Assembly (NCBI RefSeq): GCF_026651855.1
Contig: NZ_CP093280.1
Coordinates: 474,001-538,000 of the forward strand
Reading direction: 5' to 3'
Length of the DNA: 64,000 nt
Source: Pseudomonas silvicola
GTDB lineage: Bacteria > Pseudomonadota > Gammaproteobacteria > Pseudomonadales > Pseudomonadaceae
The position numbers and the translations under genes are program-made. Positions within the stretch are counted from its first letter, which is position 1. Every line of letters begins with the position of its first letter. The notes under the pieces are model-generated. The model searched no databases. It had not been told where the DNA came from and worked only from the letters and a program-made list of their open reading frames with translations. Shown in pieces: positions 28,354 to 36,609 of the stretch.

Positions 28354-28374
28354 GAGTTCGAGCGAGTCGAACTC
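28354..28374. repeat. Perfect 8-bp inverted repeat just upstream of hisI
   Basis: GAGTTCGA and TCGAACTC are separated by 5 nt, ending 16 bp before the hisI ATG. A second hairpin (GCCAGC / GCTGGC, 28321-28342) precedes it. The first would sit next to the hisI ribosome-binding site in the mRNA and could affect its access. Confidence 0.5.
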
Positions 28375-28390
28375 GTTGTCGGAGTCGAAA

Positions 28391-28792
28391 ATGAAAGACT
28401 GGCTGGACGAGATCAACTGGAACAGCGACGGCCTTGTACCGGCCATCGCCCAGGATCACAAGACCGGGCGCGTGCTGATGATGGCCTGGATGAACCGCGA
28501 GGCCCTGGCCCTGACCGCGGCCGAAAACCGTGCCATCTACTGGTCGCGCTCGCGCGGCAAGCTGTGGCGCAAGGGTGAAGACTCCGGCCACGTGCAGCAC
28601 CTGCACGAGATGCGCCTGGACTGCGACGCCGACGTCATCATCCTGATGGTCGAGCAAGTGGGCGACATTGCCTGCCATACTGGCCGTCAGAGCTGCTTCT
28701 ATCGCGTCCACGAAAACGGCGAATGGAAAACCGTCGACCCCGTGCTCAAGGACCCGAAGGCCATCTATCAGGCAGGACACAGCCATGAATGA
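28391..28792 (+). CDS. hisI: Phosphoribosyl-AMP cyclohydrolase HisI
   Basis: 133-residue enzyme opening the adenine ring of phosphoribosyl-AMP, the third step of histidine synthesis. I start at ATG 28391 ([14 protein letters not shown]), preceded by GGAG. The active site includes [11 protein letters not shown] and [20 protein letters not shown]. The metal-binding segments [12 protein letters not shown] and [14 protein letters not shown] carry the conserved Asp and Cys residues. It is separate from hisE, not fused as in enterobacteria, but overlaps it by 8 bp. Confidence 0.96.
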   Translation: MKDWLDEINWNSDGLVPAIAQDHKTGRVLMMAWMNREALALTAAENRAIYWSRSRGKLWRKGEDSGHVQHLHEMRLDCDADVIILMVEQVGDIACHTGRQSCFYRVHENGEWKTVDPVLKDPKAIYQAGHSHE

Positions 28793-29117
28793 CACCCTGA
28801 CCCGACTCGCCGAAGTGCTGGAGTCGCGCAAAGGCGCCGAGCCCGACAGCTCCTACGTCGCCAGCCTGTACCACAAGGGCTTGAACAAGATTCTGGAAAA
28901 GGTCGGCGAAGAGTCCGTCGAGACCATCATCGCCGCCAAGGACGCCGCCATCAGCGGAGATTACAGCGATGTCATCTATGAAACCGCCGATCTGTGGTTC
29001 CATAGCCTGGTGATGCTGGCGGCGATGGGCCAACACCCACAAGCCGTCCTGGACGAGCTGGACCGCCGTTTCGGGCTCTCCGGCCATGCCGAGAAAGCCG
29101 CCCGTCAGCCTTCATAA
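28785..29117 (+). CDS. hisE: Phosphoribosyl-ATP pyrophosphatase HisE
   Basis: 110-residue MazG-fold pyrophosphohydrolase catalysing the second step of histidine synthesis. I start at ATG 28785 ([17 protein letters not shown]), which overlaps the end of hisI. The metal-binding helices appear as [15 protein letters not shown] (EExxE type) and [15 protein letters not shown] (ExxD). Downstream tatA begins 24 bp later, continuing the hisIE-tatABC order usual in Pseudomonas. Confidence 0.95.
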   Translation: MNDTLTRLAEVLESRKGAEPDSSYVASLYHKGLNKILEKVGEESVETIIAAKDAAISGDYSDVIYETADLWFHSLVMLAAMGQHPQAVLDELDRRFGLSGHAEKAARQPS

Positions 29118-29141
29118 CGTATTTGAACGAGGAAATACCCC

Positions 29142-29408
29142 ATGGGTCTCTTTGACTGGAAACACTGGATTGTCATCCTGATCGTCGTGGTACTGGTTTT
29201 CGGTACCAAGAAGCTGAAAAACCTGGGCACCGACGTCGGCGAGTCGATCAAGGGCTTTCGCAAGGCCATGAACGATGACGACAAGCCTGCCGAACAGCCG
29301 GTACCGCCTGCCCAGCCAGTGCACCCGCAGGCTACCTCGCCCCTGAGCCAGCCGCACACCATCGACGCCACGGCCCAGAAAGTCGAAGAGCCGATCAGGA
29401 AAGACTAA
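29142..29408 (+). CDS. tatA: Twin-arginine translocase subunit TatA
   Basis: 88-residue membrane protein that assembles the Tat translocation pore for folded proteins. The sequence [29 protein letters not shown] contains the single transmembrane helix (about 7-21) and the FGTKKL hinge. An amphipathic helix follows ([18 protein letters not shown], about 29-46). The C-terminal half is an acidic/Pro-rich cytoplasmic tail. Start ATG has GAGGAA upstream. First of tatABC. Confidence 0.96.
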   Translation: MGLFDWKHWIVILIVVVLVFGTKKLKNLGTDVGESIKGFRKAMNDDDKPAEQPVPPAQPVHPQATSPLSQPHTIDATAQKVEEPIRKD

Positions 29409-29411
29409 GTC

Positions 29412-29867
29412 ATGTTCGGGATCAGCTTCAGCGAATTGCTTCTGGTAGGCCTGGTGGCCCTGCTCGTGCTCGGCCCCGAGCGCCTGCCGGGGGCCGCGCG
29501 CACCGCAGGGTTGTGGGTTGGCCGGCTCAAGCGCAGCTTCAATGCCATCAAGGCGGAAGTGGAGCGCGAAATCGGCGCCGATGAGATTCGCCGGCAACTG
29601 CACAACGAGCACATCATGTCGCTGGAGCAGGAAGCCCGGAAGATCCTGAACCCGCTGCAGCAGGCGATCAATCCCACGCCTGCGCAGCCGCAGCCCTTGG
29701 CCGCCCCGATCGAAACGCCCGCGCCTCCTGCGGCAGCCGACCTTGATCGCGATAGCCACATCGCGCAACCAGGCCATGCGCCCATGGCCGGGCAGCCGAT
29801 ACCCGAGCAAGTTCCCGGCGAGCACACCCCGCCTCACGACCCGACACAGCCGCCGCGAGCCCCATGA
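29412..29867 (+). CDS. tatB: Sec-independent translocase subunit TatB
   Basis: 151-residue partner of TatC in the signal-peptide receptor complex. The N-terminus [26 protein letters not shown] carries the transmembrane helix with the conserved Glu8 and the LGPERLP hinge. The amphipathic helix [19 protein letters not shown] and a second coiled-coil helix (about 50-85) follow. The last 65 residues are Pro/Ala-rich. Starts 3 bp after tatA and overlaps tatC by 4 bp. Confidence 0.95.
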   Translation: MFGISFSELLLVGLVALLVLGPERLPGAARTAGLWVGRLKRSFNAIKAEVEREIGADEIRRQLHNEHIMSLEQEARKILNPLQQAINPTPAQPQPLAAPIETPAPPAAADLDRDSHIAQPGHAPMAGQPIPEQVPGEHTPPHDPTQPPRAP

Positions 29868-30649
29868 GCGAAATTCCCGAAAACGACCAGCCCATGCCGC
29901 TGGTCTCGCACCTCACCGAGTTGCGTACCCGACTGCTGCGCTGCGTAGCCGCGATTTTCATCATCTTCGCCGGCCTGTTCGCCTTTACCCAGCAGATCTA
30001 TACCTTCGTCTCCATTCCGCTGCGCCAGTACCTGCCGGCCGGGGCGACGATGATCGCCACCGACGTGTCCTCGCCTTTCCTCACGCCGCTGAAGCTGACC
30101 ATGATGGTCTCGCTGTTCCTGGCCATCCCGGTGATCCTGCACCAGATCTGGGGCTTCATCGCCCCCGGCCTGTACAAGCATGAAAAGCGCGTGGCGGTAC
30201 CGTTGCTGGTGTCCAGCATCCTGCTGTTCTACTGCGGCATGGCCTTCGCGTATTTCCTGGTGTTCCCGCTGATCTTCAAGTTCTTCGCCGCCGCCACCCC
30301 GGCAGGCGTCGAAATGATGACCGACATCACCAGCTACCTCGATTTCGTCATGACCTTGTTCTTCGCCTTCGGCGTGGCCTTCGAGATCCCGGTGGCCGTG
30401 GTGCTGCTGGTGTGGATCGGCGTGGTCGACGTGGCGCAACTGAAGAAAATGCGCCCGTACGTGATCATCGGCTGCTTCGTGGTGGGCATGATCCTCACGC
30501 CACCGGACATTTTCTCGCAGACCCTGCTGGCGGTGCCCATGTGGCTGCTGTTCGAGATTGGCGTGCTGTTTGGCGGGCTGGTGAGCAAGCGCGGCGACGC
30601 TGAACAAACCAGCGACAAAGACGACCAGCCGCCAGCTACCCTGCCGTGA
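29864..30649 (+). CDS. tatC: Sec-independent translocase subunit TatC
   Basis: 261-residue polytopic receptor for twin-arginine signal peptides. Six transmembrane helices are predictable from about 25 to 235. The conserved N-terminal [17 protein letters not shown] and the first periplasmic region with [20 protein letters not shown] are signature segments. [12 protein letters not shown] and the [12 protein letters not shown] loop also match the family. The C-terminal tail is short and acidic. Its TGA overlaps the GTG start of rsmE. Confidence 0.96.
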   Translation: MSEIPENDQPMPLVSHLTELRTRLLRCVAAIFIIFAGLFAFTQQIYTFVSIPLRQYLPAGATMIATDVSSPFLTPLKLTMMVSLFLAIPVILHQIWGFIAPGLYKHEKRVAVPLLVSSILLFYCGMAFAYFLVFPLIFKFFAAATPAGVEMMTDITSYLDFVMTLFFAFGVAFEIPVAVVLLVWIGVVDVAQLKKMRPYVIIGCFVVGMILTPPDIFSQTLLAVPMWLLFEIGVLFGGLVSKRGDAEQTSDKDDQPPATLP

Positions 30650-31353
30650 ACCTGCTGTTGCTCGAGGAGGCCGACTTCATCGCGGCCGACCGGGTGGTCC
30701 TGCGTGATCGCCGCTTGGTCCACATGCAGGAGGTCCATGGCGTGGCCGTGGGCGACAGCTTGCGCGTGGGGCGCATCGGTGGCCTGATGGGCCGGGCCGA
30801 AGTCGTACGCCTGGAGCCTCGCGAAGCAGAGCTGCAGGTGGTACTGGACCAGGCGCCACCGGCCAAGCTGCCGCTGACCCTGGTACTGGCGCTGCCGCGC
30901 CCGAAAATGCTGCGCCGGGTGTTTCAGACCATCGCCACCATGGGCGTTGCCAAGGTCATTCTGGTCAACAGCTACAGGGTGGAGAAAAGCTTCTGGCAGA
31001 CGCCGTTCCTGCAGGCCGAGGCCATCCGCGAAAACCTGGTGCTGGGCCTGGAACAGGCCCGTGACACGGTGCTGCCCGAGATCATCATCGAGAAGCGCTT
31101 CAAGCCTTTCGTCGAAGACCGCCTGCCCGCTATCACCGATGGCACCCTGGGACTGGTCGGCCACCCCGGCGACTACCCGCCCTGCCCCCGCGCCCTGCAG
31201 GAACCGGTGACCCTGGCCATCGGCCCCGAGGGCGGCTGGATCCCCTACGAGGTGGACCTGCTGGCGAAGGCCGGCCTGAGCCCGGTGCAACTGGGTGAGC
31301 GCATCCTTCGCGTCGAGACCGCCGTCACCGCCTTGCTCGCCCGCTTGTTCTAA
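30646..31353 (+). CDS. rsmE: 16S rRNA (uracil-1498-N3)-methyltransferase RsmE
   Basis: 235-residue SPOUT-class methyltransferase acting on 16S rRNA U1498. It starts at GTG 30646 ([11 protein letters not shown]), overlapping the tatC stop. An N-terminal PUA-like domain (about 1-70; [18 protein letters not shown]) is followed by the knotted SPOUT domain with [21 protein letters not shown] and the SAM-binding [14 protein letters not shown], ending in [19 protein letters not shown]. Some pseudomonad entries place gshB next to rsmE elsewhere; here it closes the tat operon. Confidence 0.94.
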   Translation: MNLLLLEEADFIAADRVVLRDRRLVHMQEVHGVAVGDSLRVGRIGGLMGRAEVVRLEPREAELQVVLDQAPPAKLPLTLVLALPRPKMLRRVFQTIATMGVAKVILVNSYRVEKSFWQTPFLQAEAIRENLVLGLEQARDTVLPEIIIEKRFKPFVEDRLPAITDGTLGLVGHPGDYPPCPRALQEPVTLAIGPEGGWIPYEVDLLAKAGLSPVQLGERILRVETAVTALLARLF

Positions 31354-31411
31354 GCGCCGCCCTTTTCGCTGGCAAGCGCACCAGAGCGCGGAAAAGTCCG
31401 ATCCACGGCAT

Positions 31412-31438
31412 TACAGAACCTTTGCACCAAGCCGATAC
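31412..31438 (+). promoter_or_regulatory. Sigma28 (FliA) promoter candidate for the first chemoreceptor gene
   Basis: TACA-N15-GCCGATAC matches the FliA consensus TAAA-N15-GCCGATAA at 10 of 12 positions. It lies 51 bp upstream of the chemoreceptor ATG, as expected for a late flagellar/chemotaxis gene. Confidence 0.65.
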
Positions 31439-31489
31439 AAGGTCACGCTAAGGCATTACGCCCTGACTGCTCGCTAGGAGTGCAAGCGC

Positions 31490-33064
31490 ATGTACCGTTG
31501 GATGCAATACCACCTTGGGCATATCAGTGTCCGGCGCAAACTGATACTGGGCTTCGGCCTGGTCCTGCTCATGACCCTGCTGACCACCAGCACCGGCTGG
31601 ACTGGCCTAGACGCCCTGATCAACAGGGGCGACAAGCTCAACACCATCGCCCACGTGGGTGATCTGACCCGTGACCTGCGTATCACCCGCCTCCAGGTCG
31701 CGACGCAGGCCGCCACCACCGACAAACTGCTGGACGTGCTCAATAGCCTGGATCGCCAGCTGGCCACCGCACGCCAGCAGCTGACAGACCCCGAAGACTT
31801 GAACCGCGTCGACCGCCAGATTGAAGCCGCCCGCCAGTATCGCCAGGCATTGGACCAATTGGAGCAGGCAGATAAAACCGGCAGCAGCGACAACACCGCC
31901 CTGTTCAAACGCTTGGGCGATGCCGGCAGCGTGCTGCTGGACATGAGCGACGAGCTGAGCAGATCCCAGACCAGCAAACGCGATGCCGATGCGGCCAATG
32001 CCCGTTCATGGCTGAGCGTCGCCGCAGTGATGGCGCTGGTCTTCAGCATGCTGGCGGGGTTCGCCATCACGCGGCAGATCGTTCGCCCATTGCAGGCCAC
32101 CCTGAAGATCATGGACGAGGTAGCCGCTGGCGATCTCAGCCACGACCACAGCGTCGACCGCCGTGACGAGCTGGGCCAACTGCAGAACAGCCTGCAACGC
32201 ATGACCGTGGGCCTGCGTACCCTGATCGGCGGCATCAGCGACGGCATTACCCAATTGGCCAGCGCCGCTGAAGAGCTTTCAGCGGTGACGGAACAGACCA
32301 GCGCCGGTGTCACCAGCCAGAAAGTGGAGACCGATCAGGTGGCCACCGCCATGAACCAGATGGCCGCCACCGTGCAGGAAGTGGCCCGCAACGCCGAACA
32401 AGCCAGTGAGGCGGCCGTGGCGGCCGACCAACAGGCCCGGGAAGGCGATCGGGTGGTGAGCGAGGCCATTGAGCAGATCGAGCGCCTGGCAGCCGAAGTG
32501 GGGCATTCCACCGAGGCCATGGGGCAACTCAAGCGCGAAAGCGACAAGATTGGCGGCGTGCTGGACGTGATCAAGTCGGTAGCCCAACAGACCAACCTGC
32601 TGGCCCTGAACGCCGCCATCGAAGCGGCCCGTGCCGGTGAAGCCGGCCGCGGCTTCGCCGTGGTCGCGGACGAAGTGCGCAGCCTGGCCCAGCGCACCCA
32701 GCAGTCCACCGAGGAAATCGAGCAGTTGATCGCCGGCCTGCAGAGCGGCACCCAGCAGGTCTCCGCGGTGATGGACAATAGCCGCACCCTGACCGAAAGC
32801 AGCGTGGAACTGAGCCGCCGCGCTGGCAGTTCGCTGGAAAGCATCACCCGCACGGTCTCGACCATCCAGAACATGAACCAGCAAATTGCCGCGGCGGCCG
32901 AGCAGCAGAGCGCTGTGGCCGAAGAGATCAACCGCAGCGTGATGACCGTGCGCGATGTATCGGATCAAACGTCCGCCGCCAGCGAGGAAACAGCCGCGTC
33001 CAGTATCGAACTGGCGCGCCTGGGCACACATTTGCAGGGGCTGGTGGGGCGGTTCAGGGTATAA
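31490..33064 (+). CDS. Methyl-accepting chemotaxis protein with helical ligand-binding domain
   Basis: 524-residue transmembrane chemoreceptor. A short cytoplasmic tail is followed by TM1 ([18 protein letters not shown], about 19-36). A periplasmic region of about 150 residues is helical (four-helix-bundle type) with no Cache motif. TM2 lies at about 184-204, then a HAMP domain (about 205-260). The signalling domain has the conserved hairpin tip [34 protein letters not shown], and Glu/Gln-rich methylation helices flank it. No CheR-binding pentapeptide is seen. Likely expressed with flagella from the FliA-type promoter. The ligand cannot be read from the sequence. Confidence 0.92.
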   Translation: MYRWMQYHLGHISVRRKLILGFGLVLLMTLLTTSTGWTGLDALINRGDKLNTIAHVGDLTRDLRITRLQVATQAATTDKLLDVLNSLDRQLATARQQLTDPEDLNRVDRQIEAARQYRQALDQLEQADKTGSSDNTALFKRLGDAGSVLLDMSDELSRSQTSKRDADAANARSWLSVAAVMALVFSMLAGFAITRQIVRPLQATLKIMDEVAAGDLSHDHSVDRRDELGQLQNSLQRMTVGLRTLIGGISDGITQLASAAEELSAVTEQTSAGVTSQKVETDQVATAMNQMAATVQEVARNAEQASEAAVAADQQAREGDRVVSEAIEQIERLAAEVGHSTEAMGQLKRESDKIGGVLDVIKSVAQQTNLLALNAAIEAARAGEAGRGFAVVADEVRSLAQRTQQSTEEIEQLIAGLQSGTQQVSAVMDNSRTLTESSVELSRRAGSSLESITRTVSTIQNMNQQIAAAAEQQSAVAEEINRSVMTVRDVSDQTSAASEETAASSIELARLGTHLQGLVGRFRV

Positions 33065-33137
33065 AAGATGAGGCGCCCTATGCCGCTGCGTGTTCTCTCA
33101 AAGGCCAGGCAGACAAGGGCGCCAGCTGGGCGCGTAC

Positions 33138-33497
33138 TTATAGCGCATTTCCCAGATTGACAAGCAACAAGTATGAATGTCCCATTTCTGTACTTCCCCT
33201 TCTGACAAGGTATTGAAATACCCACGCCGTGCCTGCCGACTTAAGCGAAGTCAGTGTCGTGCCACTGACCAGGAAGTCTGTTGAGTTATTGGCTGCGACC
33301 GTCATGGAGCCTAGTTCCCTGGTTGTATTGCCTACATTGTGTCTTGCACATTTCCATGTAACCACATCGCCCACAGCTGGCGTATAGGTCGCTTTGAACG
33401 TACCTCCCGAGGCGTACGGCGGATATCTCCCATCGGCCAGCTGGCCATTCAACGTGGGAGTGTTAAATATCGAGTCGATGGTACTGAGATCATCCAT
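33138..33497 (-). CDS. Orphan hypothetical protein, beta-rich, AT-richer than neighbours
   Basis: 119-residue product starting at ATG 33497 (MDDLSTIDSIFNTPTLNGQ), with AGAGGG 8 nt upstream. I do not recognise it. It alternates short polar strands with glycine turns (AVGDVVTWKCARHN, MTVAANNSTDFLVSG, AWVFQYLVRRG), the pattern of an Ig-like or jelly-roll beta-sandwich. The phrasing AVGDVVT resembles repeat domains of large Pseudomonas adhesins, so it may be a detached adhesin-type module. No signal peptide or membrane segment is visible. The DNA is clearly lower in GC and richer in rare codons than adjacent genes, suggesting acquisition. It stands alone, between a chemoreceptor and an ABC transporter. 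Confidence 0.6.
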   Translation of the reverse strand: MDDLSTIDSIFNTPTLNGQLADGRYPPYASGGTFKATYTPAVGDVVTWKCARHNVGNTTRELGSMTVAANNSTDFLVSGTTLTSLKSAGTAWVFQYLVRRGSTEMGHSYLLLVNLGNAL

Positions 33498-33694
33498 TTC
33501 AAAAACCCTCTGCAGAATAAGAGCCACGAAAAGGTCGTGACACACCTTAATCTAAACGTGGGAGCGGCACGGACAACTGTCAAATCCTGCAATTTATGAA
33601 GGTTTTCAAACCATCAAAAGTATCAACAATAATTCAAACAAATGATGCCGGGTGAAGCGGCGTGCAACAGCTTCGGTCGAGGCGCCTGGTTCGC
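33498..33694. other. AT-rich non-coding flank of the orphan gene
   Basis: Low-GC stretch upstream of the orphan gene at 33138-33497, presumably containing its promoter. A TTGACA-like hexamer on the minus strand near 33580 has no matching -10 at normal spacing. Nothing else is recognisable. Confidence 0.4.
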
Positions 33695-33756
33695 GAGCTG
33701 CGCCCGTCCCTACAGGTTCAGCGGCATTCCTGTGGGACCGGGCGAAGCTCGGGAAG
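33695..33756. repeat. REP-like inverted pair
   Basis: GAGCTGCGCCCGTCCCTACAGG (degenerate left unit) faces CCTGTGGGACCGGGCGAAG with the usual CTCGGGAA end. It lies downstream of the ABC transporter ATPase gene, where it may act as a transcript end. Confidence 0.65.
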
Positions 33757-33832
33757 GGTACAGCGCGGTAGGCCTGATGCGCCGCGGGCACCTGTAAGGG
33801 GGCCAGGGCCGCTGCAGGTACTTCGCGCGTGT

Positions 33833-34567
33833 TCAGAGCACCTGGCGCAGAAAGGCCTGGGCGCGGGGGTCTCTGGGTTCGGTGAAGAATTGCTCGGGCG
33901 GCGAGTCTTCCAGCAGCTTGCCATGGTCGAAGAACAGCACGCGGTGCGCCACTTCGCGGGCAAAGCCCATTTCGTGGGTGACGCAGATCATGGTCATGCC
34001 TTCCAGGGCCAGGGTCTTCATGACATCCAGCACCTCGCCGACCATCTCGGGGTCCAGCGCGGAGGTCGGTTCGTCGAAGAGCATGACCTTGGGGTCCATG
34101 GCCAACGCACGGGCAATGGCCACGCGCTGTTGCTGGCCGCCAGACAGGCGCGACGGGTACTCGTTGGCCTTCTGGCCGATACCCACTTTCTCAAGCAATG
34201 CCAGGGCCTTCTGCTCACGCTCTTTCTTGCTGCGCTTGCGCACGATCTTCTGTGCCAGGCACAGGTTCTCCAGCACCGTCATGTGTGGAAACAGGTTGAA
34301 GTGCTGGAACACCATGCCCACTTCACGCCGGTAGGCGTTGATATCGGTTTTCGGGTCGGCCAGGGACAGGCCGTCGATGCTCACGGTGCCCTCGTCGAAC
34401 TGCTCGAGGCCATTCAGGCAACGCAGAAAGGTCGACTTGCCCGACCCGGAAGGCCCGACCACCACCAGCACTTCGCCCTTGGCCACCTGGGTGGTCACAT
34501 GGTCCACGGCTCGTACCACCTGGCCACGGGTGTCGAAGACTTTCACCAGATCACGTACTTCAATCAC
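33833..34567 (-). CDS. Polar amino acid ABC transporter, ATP-binding protein (GlnQ/GltL type)
   Basis: 244-residue ATPase of the PAAT family driving uptake of a polar amino acid, probably glutamate/aspartate or glutamine type. I start at GTG 34567 ([11 protein letters not shown]), which has GGAGG 10 nt upstream and overlaps the permease stop by 8 bp. Walker A is GPSGSGKST (about 38-46). The ABC signature [15 protein letters not shown] (about 143), Walker [15 protein letters not shown] and the H-loop [11 protein letters not shown] are intact. Last gene of the SBP-permease-ATPase operon. Confidence 0.9.
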   Translation of the reverse strand: MIEVRDLVKVFDTRGQVVRAVDHVTTQVAKGEVLVVVGPSGSGKSTFLRCLNGLEQFDEGTVSIDGLSLADPKTDINAYRREVGMVFQHFNLFPHMTVLENLCLAQKIVRKRSKKEREQKALALLEKVGIGQKANEYPSRLSGGQQQRVAIARALAMDPKVMLFDEPTSALDPEMVGEVLDVMKTLALEGMTMICVTHEMGFAREVAHRVLFFDHGKLLEDSPPEQFFTEPRDPRAQAFLRQVL

Positions 34568-35522
34568 TTTGTGCAAGCCTCCGCTCAAGCCGGCTGGCAA
34601 GGTGCGACAGCGGCAGGTTGATCAGCAAATACAGGGCCGCCACGCAGAACCAGATCTCGAAGGTGGAGAACGAGGTGGTGATGGCTTCACGGCCGCTCTT
34701 GGTCAGTTCGGTGATGGAAATGACCGAGACCAGGGAGGTGTCCTTGACCAGGCTGATGAACTGCCCGGCCAATGGCGGTAGTACGCGCTTGAAGGCCTGG
34801 GGCAGGATCACATGGCGCATGGACTGGCCGGCACTCAGGCCCAGGGACCGCGCGGCCTCGCCCTGGCCACGGGCGATGGACTGCACCCCGGCACGGACGA
34901 TCTCGGCGACATAGGCACCGGTGAACAGCGACAGCGCCGCTACCCCGGCGAATTCCCGGGACAGGTTGAGCACGGTGCCGATGAAGAAGTAGAAAATGAA
35001 CAGTTGCACCAGCAAGGGGGTGCCGCGCACCAGTTCGACATATACCGTGGACAGGTCGCGCAGGGTGGGGTTGCTGGACAGCCGGCACAGCCCGGCCATC
35101 AGACCGATGAACAGCCCGATCACACCCGACACCACCGAAATCCACACCGTGGCCCACAGGCCCCACGCCAGCGGCCCCGCCGCCCAATGGCGGGTGACGC
35201 CTACCGGGTCACCTTCGGAGACATCGTCGCCCTGGGACACTCTCACACTGTCCTGGGCCACGTTGAGCACCTGTTGGTCGCCGTCTTCGTCCTTCAGCGT
35301 CACCCGGGCCATCTTGCCTTGCGCGTCGATGGCTTCGACGGTGCCGTTGCCGGCGGCGCGTTGCACGTCCTCGGCCTGGTAGGCGAAATACTGGGGTACG
35401 CGGTTCCAGCGCCACTCATAGGAGATCAGCGACGTCGCGTAAAACAGGGCGACAGCCAGGCCCACCAGGACCAGCGCCGTCAGCCCGTGCCAGGGCCACT
35501 GGGCTTTCTTGTGTTTGATCAC
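34560..35522 (-). CDS. Polar amino acid ABC transporter permease with a periplasmic insert
   Basis: 320-residue inner-membrane permease, about 90 residues longer than a usual GltJ/HisM-type subunit. TM1 lies at about 13-33. Residues about 38-112 form an inserted, beta-rich, polar segment ([20 protein letters not shown], then [17 protein letters not shown]) before the core permease domain. The core carries the PAAT signature [18 protein letters not shown] and the EAA loop [25 protein letters not shown]. Only one permease is encoded, so the subunit should homodimerise. Lies between the binding protein and the ATPase genes. Confidence 0.88.
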   Translation of the reverse strand: MIKHKKAQWPWHGLTALVLVGLAVALFYATSLISYEWRWNRVPQYFAYQAEDVQRAAGNGTVEAIDAQGKMARVTLKDEDGDQQVLNVAQDSVRVSQGDDVSEGDPVGVTRHWAAGPLAWGLWATVWISVVSGVIGLFIGLMAGLCRLSSNPTLRDLSTVYVELVRGTPLLVQLFIFYFFIGTVLNLSREFAGVAALSLFTGAYVAEIVRAGVQSIARGQGEAARSLGLSAGQSMRHVILPQAFKRVLPPLAGQFISLVKDTSLVSVISITELTKSGREAITTSFSTFEIWFCVAALYLLINLPLSHLASRLERRLAQSD

Positions 35523-35589
35523 TACTGCGTTCCGTAAATGCGAACGCGCGGGCTGGCCCGCGCGTTGGTGTCAGACAAGGGGAATGGGG

Positions 35590-36387
35590 TTATTCCATGT
35601 CCTGGAGCCACTTGGTGTTCTTGAACCACTTGTCGTGAATGCGATCGTAGGACCCGTCTTCATGGGCCTGACGCAGGAAGTTGTTGATGTAGTTCAGGCT
35701 GTCGTAGTCGCCTTTCTTCAGGCCGAAAGCCAACGGCTCGTAGGTGAACGGCTTGTCCAGGAACAGCAGCTTGCCGTTGCCGGCCTTGTCCACGGCCACC
35801 ACGTTGTAGGGCGAGTCATAGACGAAGGCGTCGGCCTTGCCGTTGACCACGTCCATCACCGCTTCCTGTTCGTTGTCATAACCGTGGTACTGGGCCTTGG
35901 CGATCAGCTTGCGCGAGACCATCTCGCCGGTGGTGCCCACCTTGGAGGTCAGGCGGTACTGCGGGTCGTTGAGGTCCTTGTAGGACTTGATCTTGTCTTG
36001 CAGGTCCTTGCGGATCAGCAGGGTCTGGCCGACCACGATGAAGGGGTCGCTGAAGTTGATGCGCAGGTTGCGTTCCTGGGTCAGGGTCAGGCCGCTGCCG
36101 ATCAGGTCGAACTTGTCGGTCAAAAGGGCCGGAATGATACCGTCCAGGCTGGTGGACACCAGTTCCAGCTTGACGCCCATGGACTTGGCCATGGCCTTGA
36201 GCAGGTCCACTTCGAAGCCGATGATCTCGCCGCGCTTGTCGGTCATTTCGAACGGCATGTAGGTGGGGTCCATGCCCACCCGCAAGGTACCACGCTTGAC
36301 CGCTTCATCGATGGCACCCGCCTGGGCGGAACCGACTGCGCCCAGCGCCATGACGCCCAGCAGCAGCATCGACAGATACTTCTTCAT
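35590..36387 (-). CDS. Polar amino acid ABC transporter, periplasmic binding protein
   Basis: 265-residue solute-binding protein (PBPb, GlnH/FliY cluster). I start at ATG 36387 (MKKYLSMLLLGVMALGA), followed by a Sec signal peptide cleaved near AQA-GAIDEAVKRG. The ligand-binding signature GMDPTYMPFEMTDKRGEIIGFEVDL occurs at about 35-60. GVKLELVSTSLDGIIPALLTDKFDLI and TGEMVSRKL contribute pocket residues. A conserved Arg and Asp for alpha-amino/alpha-carboxyl binding are implied by family similarity. First gene of the operon; an inverted repeat precedes it. Confidence 0.9.
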   Translation of the reverse strand: MKKYLSMLLLGVMALGAVGSAQAGAIDEAVKRGTLRVGMDPTYMPFEMTDKRGEIIGFEVDLLKAMAKSMGVKLELVSTSLDGIIPALLTDKFDLIGSGLTLTQERNLRINFSDPFIVVGQTLLIRKDLQDKIKSYKDLNDPQYRLTSKVGTTGEMVSRKLIAKAQYHGYDNEQEAVMDVVNGKADAFVYDSPYNVVAVDKAGNGKLLFLDKPFTYEPLAFGLKKGDYDSLNYINNFLRQAHEDGSYDRIHDKWFKNTKWLQDME

Positions 36388-36425
36388 CACACCAAGTCCC
36401 CTAACTAACGCGCACAACGTGCCCG

Positions 36426-36451
36426 CGCGTGGCAATTCAGGGCGCCACGCG
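36426..36451. repeat. 8-bp perfect inverted repeat upstream of the ABC operon
   Basis: CGCGTGGC and GCCACGCG are separated by 10 nt, 39-64 bp upstream of the binding-protein ATG. It is a dyad of operator size or an mRNA leader hairpin. No regulator can be assigned. Confidence 0.45.
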
Positions 36452-36578
36452 TCGCGGACGCACCATTTCGGGGTGCGATCCTAACGTACTCGTCCGGTAG
36501 TACAAGTGCTGATGCGGGATTTAATGCGCAAAGATCGACAGAAAGTGACCGTTGGCAATGTTTCAGGAGGTTTCCAAA

Positions 36579-36603
36579 GCCCCCGAGCACAACGCTCGGG
36601 GGC
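36579..36603 (-). terminator. Rho-independent terminator of opgGH
   Basis: A 10-bp perfect stem (GCCCCCGAGC / GCTCGGGGGC) with a 5-nt loop lies 6 bp after the opgH stop. On the minus strand TTTGG follows, so the U tract is short but the stem is strong. Confidence 0.8.
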
Positions 36604-36609
36604 CCGGAA

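Noticed and set aside
36388-36480. Sigma54 promoter upstream of the amino acid ABC operon (TGGCGC...TTGC)
   Set aside because: GG and GC are 11 bp apart instead of 10, a spacing that normally abolishes RpoN recognition.
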